Source: Melitaea cinxia (lineage: Eukaryota; Arthropoda; Insecta; Lepidoptera; Nymphalidae). From it: a stretch of 64,000 bases of DNA. Shown in pieces: positions 34,593 through 46,500 of the stretch (positions within the stretch are counted from its first letter, which is position 1; the number at the start of each line of letters is the position of its first letter). The position numbers and the translations under genes are program-made. The notes beneath the pieces are model-generated. The model had not been told where the DNA came from and searched no databases. It worked only from the letters and a program-made list of their open reading frames with translations. The stretch covers positions 8,643,001 through 8,707,000 of the forward strand of contig NC_059401.1 in assembly GCF_905220565.1 (NCBI RefSeq), in the 5' to 3' direction.

Positions 34593-37500
34593 CTGGAAAT
34601 AAATGAATATTAAATCTAACTGGAACAGTTTTAAGGCTTATTGTACATGCGAATATAGTTATTTCACTTAAAAATTAAACTTTTTTTAAACGTGTTTCAT
34701 GTTTCGCTATCTGCAAGGAAATAATTCTCAATTTAGCCGTTTTCGCCATTCTATCTGTCCTCTGCTTAATTGCATTTAATCAATCTTAATCAAAAATCAA
34801 TACTTAACTCTTTTTAAATACTTGAAAAATTAGGTTACTTGGTAATTATTACAATAATTACTAACAAGGATAAAACAAAAAAACTATACATCAAGGTATA
34901 CAAATAGATAAAATTGGAGTGTCTGTTTGTAATATTAAAATAACCGCTTTATACTGAATGTATATGTATGTATACACGATACATATACCAAAATAACATT
35001 TTTCTAAATTTTTGTCTGTCTGTCTGTTTGTTCCGGCTAATCTCTGAAACGGCTGGACCGATTTTGACGGGTCTTTTACTGGCAGATAGCTGATGTTATA
35101 AGGAGTAACTAAGGCTACTTTTATTTTTCAAATTTATTTATTTTTAACCGATTTAAAAAAAGGAGGAGGTTACTCAATTCGACCGTATATATATATACTG
35201 AATGTGAAATATATATATATAAAAACATACATAAAAAAAAATATTTTTTTTTTAAGTATGTTCGAGGATAACTCCGTCGTTTATGAACCGATTTTTAACC
35301 GACTTCCAAAAAAGGAGGAGGTTCTCAATTCGACTGTATTTTTTTTTTCTTTTTTTTTTATGTATGTTACATCAGAACTTTTGACCGGGTGGACCGATTT
35401 CGACAAATTATGTTTTAATCGAAAGGTGGTGTGTGCCAATTGGTCCCATTTAAATTTATTTGAGATCTAACAACTACTTTTCGAGTTATATCTAATAATG
35501 TTTTTACTTGACGCTTTTTTCGTCGACCTACGTTGTATTATACCGCATAACTTTCTACTGGATATACCGATTTTGATAATTCTTTTTTTGTTGGAAAGAG
35601 GATATCCCTAGTTTGGTACCATGATAAGGAAACCAGGATCTGATGATGGGATCCCAGAGAAATCGAGGGAAACTCTCGAAAATCCGCAATAACTTTTTAC
35701 TGGGTAAACCGATTTTGATAATTTTTGATTTAATCGAAAGCTGATGTTCATCATGTGGTCACATATAAATTTTATCGAGATCTGATAACTACTTTTTGAG
35801 TAATCTTTGATAACGCGTAGTTATTTGACTATTTTTTCGTCGATCTGTTGTATCTTGATCTGTCTTGTTGATCTGTACTCGTCGATGTAATTGAAGTCGG
35901 TTTTTTTTTCGTTTGCGAGCAAACACAATTATGTTAATTATTTTTTTGTTGGAAAGAAGATATCCATAGTTTGGTACCATGATAAGGAAACCAGGATCTA
36001 ATGATGGGATCCCAAAGAAATCCAGGGAAACTCTCGAAAATCCGCATAACTTTTTACTATTTTAATGATTTTTAATTTAAGCCGATGTTTATCATGTGGT
36101 CACATTTAAATTTCATCGAGATCTGATTACAACTTTTAGAGTAATCTTTGATAATGTGTATTTACTTGAATATTTTTTTGTCGATCTACGTTGTATTACT
36201 CGTCGATGTAATTGAAGTCGGTTTTTTTTCGTTTGCGAGCAAACACGTAACGTAGGTACGTTGCATTACTGGTCTTCTTCGTTTGCCTGCAAACACAACT
36301 ATGTAACTCTGCGATCTGAATAATAACTTTTTTGTTAAATTCCACGCGGACGAAGTCACGTGCATAGCTAGTATTTAGATATACCTATATAATTGTATTA
36401 TACTGAGGCATTTGGGGTAAAACGCCGCACTGGGTAAAAGTACACAGTACCAATATCTCGGTAAGGGGCGAGAGGGTGGGGGAGCTTTCTTGACAAAAAC
36501 AACGGCGCTTGAGCCGCCATATTGAGCAGTCATTTATTGCGCAGTGCGTGTTGTGGTTCGGAAAAAAATTAAAAAAAAAACACAACTCGGTAAATTTTTC
36601 GAACGTTTTTTGTGATAAGGAAAAGTGTGTCACATTATTATAAAGACAATTATAGAAGATAAGTGTTTTCGTTTGTTTTTAATGATTATTAGACAATTTT
36701 TTACAATGCTGTTTTATAACCTAACTTTATTGAGTATAGTTCGCGTCATGTAAAAAGAACGCTGGCCTTGAAGCTGTGCAGAAGCGATTTATCGGTCTAT
36801 TTGGTGGTATGGGGTACGGGACGGGAGTGTTTATCACGTGTCGCATGCTTGCCGGTGTGCTATTGGTTGGACAGTTCGACGTCGACTCAAAATATTATCG
36901 CGCACAAAAGTTTTAAATTACAAAATTCTCCATTTACTATTTATTTCACTAAAAAACAAATATCAATTTATCATTTTAAACACATAAAAACTATTAAGAT
37001 ACGAATATCGAGAGTACAGATAATTAAAATTTTTTTGAATACGACATTTCAATAACTAAAAAATTTGTTATTGGTTTTGTTTAAAAAAAAATTGTGATTT
37101 TGTAAAGTGATAATTATTATACTTATTTAGTCCGAATTATTCGCACTTGTATTTCTAGTATTTTTTAATGTACCTACCAATAACCATTATACGAAGCCGC
37201 GAGTGAAAGCCTAATTAAAAAATAAAACAGTAGTACTTTTGTGCGCGAGTATACCCATGCGCAAACGCACCCCCTCCAGTTTCTTTCAGCGTTCTTTTTA
37301 CATGACCCGAACTATACCAGGCATTTGAGTGTTTTTTCGAAGTCGGTCTTTGGGGGTAAAAGGACGGGGGTAGTATTACGCGCGTACTTATACCCCTCTT
37401 ACTATTATTTTGAACAAAGTTTAAGAAGTCACCTTAACAGTTAACCAGTTTCGTGATTGTTTTAAAGTGCGAGTCAAGTGTGATTGTTCAAGTGTAATCT

Positions 37501-40500
37501 GATGACCAAAATAAAGAAATTTGAATTTGAAATTGTTTATAATAATTTGATGTTATTTATTTGTTTTAGAATGCTGAACTATGCCTCGAACTTATATAAA
37601 AGAGAAACCCAATCGGACTTTAGTGCTGGAAGAAAAAATAATTGCTGCAAAAATACTTATAGCTCCATCAATGATGATCTAATGCGTATTACTGAATGGG
37701 CAGATAGTTTCGGTCTTACTGTTAACCCGGGAAAGACTAAAGCATTAATCATAGGTAGTAAGCGCATTCGCTCTCGACTTGATATAGCTGAACTACCCCC
37801 TATTACCGTCTACGGCGTTCCTATTACTTTTTCCGACTCGGCTAAGAACTTAGGTGTTGTTTTTGACTCCAATCTTAACTGGAATGCTTATATCAATGAG
37901 AACAGTCGTAAGGTATACTTTTCGCTCCATTCTCTAAAAGCACTACAAATTTTTTTACCCTTCAAGGCTAAAGTTTCTCTTGTGCAAACTCTCATACATC
38001 TGATCATTGATTACGCCGATGTCACTTGTTTAGATGCCACCGAATAATCACTTAACAGGCTTGAGCGACTACAAAATTTATGCTTACGTTTCATTTTCGG
38101 CTTAAAAAAATATGATCATGTAAGTCACTTTCGTAAGCAGCTCCAATGGCTACCTATCCGCCATCGTAGAAATTTTAGAATACTTCGTTTCCTTTTTAAG
38201 ACTCTTTTTGATCCTTGTTCTCCTTCGTATCTACGGGACCGCTTTTCTTTCTCTCACGATGATGATTCTCCATGCAGATCTCTTATGGCCAGTTTCAATA
38301 CTCTATCTATCTCTAAATTTGCTTACTAGCGATAGATTTTTGACACAATTTATATGGAGTTAACGTCAAAATTCTATCTCTAGTAAGCAAATTTAGAGAT
38401 AGATAGAGTACTGAAACTGGCCATTAAACGTTCTCTTCTTCAGATGCCCACCCACCGTACCGATTTTTATTGTTACTCCTTTACTGTACATTCCGTTAGA
38501 CTTTGGAATTCCCTACCATATGAAATTCGCGATTGCAAAACACTATCGCTATTTAAGAAAAGAGTGAGAAAATTCTACCTTAATCAATCCTAGTCTAAAA
38601 TCAATTTAATTAAGTGTCCTTATGCGTATTGGAATATATTATCGTATGTATTATATTATCTATCTTATATGTGTATGCGTGTATGTATAAGTATAAGTAT
38701 CGTATTATTTGTATCTACGTGTGTATACATTATTATGTATGTGTGCATTTATATATTGTATATTTATGTATTTATTTTATATTGTTATTATCTATATGTT
38801 TAGATTGTACACGCTAATTTTGCGACTGTTTTATAAGTTTCCTGTAGCAGGACTACTGGAAGAGATTCCATCATGGGATAAGTAGTACCTTTGTACCAGC
38901 ATTGTTTATAAGAGCTATTTCCTTTTGCTATCCTAGTGTACATAAATTGTTAAATAAATAAATAAATAGCTGAAGGAAAAAGCAAAAGATTTGCTGCTGA
39001 TGCCGTAGGAATTCATGAAGCAACACTAAGAAAACGGTTAAAAACTGGTCATGTGCCTACATCTTTGGGTAGATAAACCAACTTTTACAAAAGACCAAGA
39101 GGCTGAATTTGCAGTCCACTGCCAGTTTAATTGATGAAAGATTTTTCGGAATCACTATTAGTGATTTACGTCGGTTAGCTTACGAATTTGCTGAGGCTAA
39201 CAATATTACCCACCGTTTTGATCACTCGACTAAAACAGCTGGCCGTGACTGGGTGGAAGGCTTCCTCAAACGAAACCCTATTCTTGGTGTGCGGCAATCA
39301 GCTTTAACCGAGTGCAAGTAGAAAAGTTTTATGCCAACCTCAAAGAGATATACGACAAGTACCATTTTCGGCCGCACCGGATCTATCATATGGATGAGAC
39401 CGGAATGAGCACTGTTCCCAAGAAGACACCATAAGTAGTAGCTCCTAAGGGAAAAAGAGTCGTCGGTAAAATTGTGTCTGCAGAAAGAGGTATGACAATA
39501 ATTGCTGTGATGTGTATGAGTGCGACTGGACATTTTGTGCCGCCAGCATTAATTTTCCCTCGCAAAAGACCAAAAGCCGAACTTTTAGACGGTGGCCCAA
39601 GAGAAAGTATTTGCATGGTGTCTGATAGTGGATACATAAACTCAACTCTGTTTATCAACTAGCTCACCCATTTTAAAGATTTCGCTCGTCCATCTAAGGA
39701 AGATCCCGCACTACTTATTATGGACAGCCATTCGTCCCATATAAACTTGGATGCATTAAATTATGCTAGAGAGCACAATATTATTATGCTTACTATTCTG
39801 CCTCATGGAAGCCACACGCTCCAGCCGTTAGATGTAGCCGTTCACAGTCCTTTAACCAAATATGCAATCGAATGCGAAAAATGGACGAACCATCACCCTG
39901 GAAGAGGTATAACCCAATTTCAAGTGGCCGGTCTATTCAATAATGCTTTTAAAAAAGCAGCGACTATAGCCAACGCTGAGTCTGGCTTCAAAGCAACAGG
40001 AATATATCCGTTCGCAGATGATTTGTTTGATGATACAGATTTCGCTCCGGCTTTAGTTACTAACCAGGTTGTAGAAATAACTGAAAGGCCAGAAAGTCCT
40101 GTTCTGCAAAATAATAATATGATTGATAATAATGATAATATTTAACCCTTGTCAAGCTGTATCACGGACAAACGAGGTGATCAACCAACATCTGTTGAAA
40201 ACATAGTTTTGCCAGAAAGTCCTTCAATACTACAAACATCTGATGCAGATTGTATAGAAGCTTGTATTAATTCAGATACAACAATTATAGATGATGAAAG
40301 TATGAACCAAAATGAAGTGACTGCTCGGTTTAATATGTCTGCTTGCCACGAGGCTAATAATAATGCTTCCAGCAATAAAGAACGAGGAGATTTATCACAA
40401 AAAGATGATAACGATTTCAACGTTCAGAATATTGCTGATTTACAAAGAGATGATCCTGATTTGGCAACAACAACGGCACAAAAAGATGCTCCAATTGTTA

Positions 40501-43500
40501 CTGTGGCTCAATTAAGTCCATTACCGCGCATGAAAGAAAAGAAGTATAGAACAAGACCTTGCTTAAAATCAGAAATTATAACATCCAGTCCATATAAAAA
40601 GCAATTGGAAGAAAAAAAGAAATTGATGGAACAAAAGAGACGCCATGTTAAACAAGTCAATTTTGATGATTTAGGTTCCCCTGGATCATCAGGTACTCAA
40701 AGGCGCAAAACACGCGTTACGGGTAAAACTAAAGCCACGGTATCGCAACCGAAACCTTCAACATCTCGATCACAATCTAAAAGAAGATCTCTGAAAAAAG
40801 TTGAAGAGTATTTTTGTCCAGTCTGTGATGAAAAATATGAAGAGCCTCTGTACGAAGACTGGATTATATGTATTATGTGTAGAAAATGGTTCCATGAAAA
40901 ATGCACAGCAAACGAACCAGGCATGAGTAATTACGTCTGTGATTTTTGTGAATAACTTTATGGTATTTTGTTGTAACATTTTTTTTTAAAGTTCCTGTTT
41001 TGATTAGATATTAGGTATTACACACAAAGTTTTTGAGACTGATTTTCACAAATTAGAAATGTAAAAAAATGTTATCTTAAAAGCTTCTGAGACTTTTTTG
41101 TTTATTTTTTTGTTAGATTAAGATGTTACCTTTTATATGCTAGATATATAGGTTATAGATTCAAAGCTTTATCAACGAGTCTGGAAAATTAATAAAAAAG
41201 TAACTTTGAGACTGACTGCTAAACTTAAGATCTGATTGCCATATTATTTGTAAGAAGCCTTTTATTAACTGTTTTAGATAATTTCAAGTTTTAAATAGTA
41301 TGTATCGTCTGTTAAACGTTATCGTTAGAAGAGTAGGGGAGACCGAGGAGAGTTGTGACAATTTTTACTTTAATTATTATATATCAGTCAAGAAACATTC
41401 TAAATCTATCAGTTGTATGAGTTAATGTAGCTCAATCCATGCTCTTTTTAGAGATAATAGTCAAAATTGATTGAGTATTAAGGTTTCTCAGAAAATTAAA
41501 AAAAATAGAGAGTACTTTCCGTGTCACAACTCTCTTAATACCGAGGTAAGTTGTGACAGACACCGAGGTAAGTTGTGACACCCATGTATTTGGTAGTAAA
41601 AAAAAATTACTATTATCTTATCGATAAATAAATAACTCACTTCTTTCGAACACAACACTATAATTATTATTCGGCATATTTTAACGTATTAAAGTAACAT
41701 ATTTATTCATAATTAGTCATAAAAATAAAATTTAATTAGATAAACAATTATGGCAGACGTATTGAAGCTCGTCTCCAGTGCAAGCTTCGTGAGCCCAGCC
41801 TTTGTTTCCTTGGATTTGCTTTTGGAAAAGGCCTCAAGGCAACACAAACAAAAACAATCTTTTTCCGCATCTTCTTTGGCTTCAAACTTTTCATCATCAA
41901 CTTTACTTTTTTTATTACTCTTCTTTAATTTTTTAGGCTTCTTTTTTTTCTCGCTTAAAATACGTTTTTTTACATTTTTGATCTTTTTACTCGCTTCTAT
42001 GGCAGCAATTTCGTCTTTGGTAGGTGTATCAGTTAGCACAGCAGATTTGATCTTGCGTCTATTCGATTGTTTTTTTTTTTCTTGGTGGAGCTTTGGGCAG
42101 TGGCCTAATTGACTCTGGTGAAAACACGTTAGAAGTGGTGGCAAGAGGACTACGGACTGTAGATTGGAGGCAACGGGCTCTTCGACGTTATTGCTCATAA
42201 TACATAAACTGCTGGTAGATGTCATGTTTTGATCTGTAGAGAGACTTGGAGCAAGGGTCCTTGCGCCTGTATTATATTCACTGATAGCAATGCCATCGTT
42301 TTTAGCTGTATCGATAGTTGGATTAGGAATTCTTTCTTCTGCGTTTCCCGTGATTTGTAGAACACATGATGTTTGCTCCGCTTCTGGGTTGGGCAAAATA
42401 CGATCAGTTACTTGACTAGGCAGAAAATCACTTTCTCCAAAGATATTTGTATTAACAGGCCATATTCCTGTTGCAGAAAAACCAGCACTAATATTATTTG
42501 GAGTGATCGCCACGTCAAATGCTGATTTAGTTATAGATGGAATATCATAAATGCTCATAACTTTGCCAGCATTTGAGCGCACCCAATTATCACAAGCTGT
42601 ATTAATTGCTTTCTTTAGAGGGCCAAAGATAGCACGATCCATTGGTTGTAGCTTGTGGGTGCAATGTGGAGGAAATGTAAGCAAAAGTATGCCGTTGTCT
42701 CTGCAGAATTCAATATTTTTTAAGGCCATGTGGGAAGAATGATTATCCAAGAGCAACAGGGCTCTTTGCTCTTTTGATGGCCTAACATGATTTTTGAAAT
42801 GCTCAAGGAAGAAGTAAAAATCATCCTCCTGTATCCATCCAGATCCATTAGCTGTTCCTACTGATCCAACTGGGCCATCACGAATGAAATGTTCTTGGAA
42901 TCTTTTTCGTGGAAATATAAACATAGGCGGTATGTAATTACCAACAGCGTTTCCAGCCAAAGCCAATGTCACTAAGGTCCCCCTTTCCGCCGATGTCATT
43001 GCACTGACCTGTTTTTCTCCACGTCGCGCTATTATCCTATCAGGTTTCTGAACAATAGTAATTCCCGTCTCATCGACGTTCCAAATATCTTTTGCGTTAA
43101 GTTTATATTTGTTTAAGACACCCGTATAATTATCAAAAAAAGCAGCCACATTTGTTTTATTAAAGCTCGTGGCGCGAGCTATGCTTGTGGCTTGTGGCAA
43201 TCTTAAAGACAAATCAGGATGTCGTTGCATAAATAGTTTAAGCCACACTTCTCCTGCTTTCTTGTTTTCTTCCCATGACTTCGGAATTTTTTTGTTATAT
43301 TTTTTCGCTAATAAATACGCCAAACTTCTTGTCTCCTTTGTTGTAAGCCCGAAGTTCGTTGCTGCACATGTCAAAAAATACTCACATAATATATTTTCTT
43401 CTTCTTTTGTAAAAACCGTTTGGCTAACATAACCAACAGATGGAGGTTCGCTTGTTAAATGAGCTTGATATGATTTTTTCTTCTTAATATATCTTTGCAA

Positions 43501-46500
43501 GGAAATATAGTTAAGATTGTAAGAAGATGCCGCATCCCTAAGACTTTTACCTCTCAATGTGACTTCTTCAAAGGCTAATTCATAAATTTCGACACTACTC
43601 ATACCCCTACCAGTCTTTCGTTTATATTGTTACGTGTTAGGGTTCGAAGGATTTGGAGAGAAAGGCCTGCTGACTCTTTTCAAGACTTTATTCACTAGCA
43701 CTAGGTCTAACACAAAGCACTAGGTTCAAACACTAAGCACTAACAATGTCCTAAGTCGTAGCCAATGTCGTAGGTTTCGCTGGTACCACTCTTGATCACT
43801 AGTTTTCACTCTTGAAGTCGCCTCGAAGATCGCTCAAACTGAACTGAACTCGCTCGCCTACCAGTGTTGCCGTTAGGACAATTTAGTTTGTGGCTACATC
43901 AAAGAAAAAATTTGCCAGTTTTTCATTCAGTCGGGTAACCACTTTGTATGGACCGTCCCACTTGGTCTGCCACTTCGGCGATTTCCCTTTCCGGCGGGTT
44001 GGGTTATGCAGCCACACCGGTGACCCTTCCTTGAAGCCGCTCGTGTTCGATTTCCGGTCGTATCTGGTTTTCATGTTCTCGCTTGAATGTAACCCATTTT
44101 CCCGAACCAAGGCGTGTATATAGCGCATTTTTTCCCTTAAATCGCTGACATAGTCTTGTACGGTATTTGGTCCCTCCGGTGCCCCTCCAGTCAATAGGTC
44201 TACTGGTATTCGTAATTCTCTACCGTAATTGACATACGCCGGGGTAGCTTTTATGCTCTCATGCTCGGCGGTTCGGTACGACAGAAGGAAGAGTGGTATA
44301 TACTTGTCCCAATCTTTTTGTTTGTCGTCTACCAATTTCGCCAAATGCCTTTCAAGGGTCTGGTTAAATCTCTCAACCATTCCATCACTGTGGATGGTAC
44401 GCGGTGGTCCTCGTCTTATGCATGCCCAAAATTCTGCACACTTCCTGGAATACTTGCGATTCGAAGTTCCTGCCCTGATCGGAATGGATTTCTAGAGGCA
44501 CGCCAAAACAACATATCACTTCTTCGACTAACTTAGAAGCGACTGTTGTAGCTTCTTGGTTTGGTATGGCGAACACTTCGGGCCATTTGGTGAAGTAGTG
44601 CATGACGACCATAAAATACTTGTTTCCCGATTCCGTTACAGGAAAAGGCCCCGCTACGTCAACTGCAATTCGTTCCCACGGTGCACCGACGTTATACAAC
44701 CGCAGGTTCCCACGGCTCCTGGTCTGTGGTCCTTTTACAGCAGCGCAAGTAGTACATTTGCGGCACCAATCCTGTACATCATCTCGACAATGCAACCAGT
44801 AAAATCGTTCTCGCACTTTTGTTAACGTCCTCTTGACACCTAGATGACCTCCTGATACGCCATCATGTATTTCACGGAGAACATCTGGTACTCTCGTTCT
44901 TGGGACAATTATCTGAAGGTGGAACTCTCTGCCGTTAGTCTTCTCCCGTTTCCGGTAGAGTATTCCGTTTTGAAGTATCAGACTGTCCCATTGAGCCCAG
45001 TACGCCTTAGTGACAGCGCCAGTGGGTGCAACCTCACTCCAAATTGGTTTTACGTCACCCCGTTTCTTCCATGTGATGATGTGCCGAAGGTCGTCATCCC
45101 TTTCTTGAGCTTCCCTCATAGCATCATTCTCCCAGAGACCCAAAGGACTTGTTCTTGTTAGCTTTAATGTTACTTCGTTAGATTCTTGCTTAACACAATG
45201 TTTGCAGTCTTCCGAACACGGCCTTCGTGAGAGTGCGTCGGCATTCCCATGCATCTTTCCGCTGCGGTGTTCCGCCTTGAAGTCGTACTCCGAAGCTGCT
45301 CAATCCATCGAGCTACTTGACCTTCTGGGTTCTTGAATTGCAGTAGCCACTTCAAGGCTGCGTGATCAGTTCGCAGTAAAAACTGTCTGCCGATGAGATA
45401 TTTGTTGAAATGTTGCAGCGTTTTTACAACAGCCAAGAGTTCTCTTCTTGTCACACAGTAGTTTCTCTCTGGCTTGGATAAAGATTTGCTGAAATATGCA
45501 ATAACAACTTCTCTTTCACCCTGTTTTTGAGATAACACCCCTCCAATGGCCGTGTTGCTTGCATCCGTGTCGACTATAAACCGGCCTTCGGTTTGTGGAT
45601 AATGGGTTACATTCAAGCGAGAACATGAAAACCAGATACGACCGGAAATCGAACACGAGCGGCTTCAAGGAAGGGTCACCGGTGTGGCTGCATAACCCAA
45701 CCCGCCGGAAAGGGAAATCGCCGAAGTGGCAGACCAAGTGGGACGGTCCATACAAAGTGGTTACCCGACTGAATGATGTGACTTACAGGATTCAAAAGCA
45801 ACCACGAGGGACATTCAAAGTGGTACACATAGACCGTCTGGCGCGTTACCATGGCAGTAACAACGATGCTCGGGACGAGCATCTCTAAGAGGGGTACTCC
45901 CCTGTGGAGTGTTAAGGACACACAAAGAAACTAGCGCCATCTAGCGGCAACCATTGAAACCACGCAAAGACAGAGACCGCATGAAACTCTCTACTCAATA
46001 CTAGATGGCGTTAGAGTTACTACTGTGGAACTATATAGAAGTATAGTCTCGAAAGCCGGGTACATGCGCGAACTTTCCAGAATGGTCTGGGCCTCATGTC
46101 GGCCGATATAAATAGCCGCAGGTAGGCGAGCGAATTCAGTTCAGTTTGAGCGATCTTCGAGGCGACTTCAAGAGTGAAAACTAGTGATCAAGAGTGGTAC
46201 CAGCGAAACCTACGACATTGGCTACGACTTAGGACATTGTTAGTGCTTAGTGTTTGAACCTAGTGCTTTGTGTTAGACCTAGTGCTAGTGAATAAAGTCT
46301 TGAAAAGAGTCAGCAGGTCTTTCTCTCCAAATCCTTCGAACCCTAACACGTAACAACTAAAAAATGCGATTCTTGCAAAGCACGAATTTCAGCCCTTTGC
46401 AGATCCACTAATTTAATTAAACTTCCTAATTGAAGAGCCACTTGAGAGTCTGTAGAAGCTACGGTGTCGCTGGTGGGCGCGGTAAGGTAAGGCGGTAAGG

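Larger units (their letters stand above)
37581..40955 (+). pseudogene. Tigger/jerky-like transposase with C-terminal PHD finger, broken
   Basis: Starts MPRTYIKEKPNRTL at 37581; the psq-type helix-turn-helix is cut by a LINE at 37665-38965 and resumes EGKSKRFAADAVGIHEATLR at 38972. Then DERFFGITISDLRRLAYEF and AGRDWVEGFLKRNP (CENP-B-type domain), stops and a frameshift near 39320-39435, the DDE part with MDETGMS, LLIMDSHSSH and LQPLDVAVHSPL (39391-40145), a stop, then a basic linker. The end is a PHD-type C4HC3 finger (CPVCDEKY...CIMCRKWFHEKC...CDFC, about 40815-40950). All three catalytic Asp are still visible, but at least four breaks kill the gene. Confidence 0.85.
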
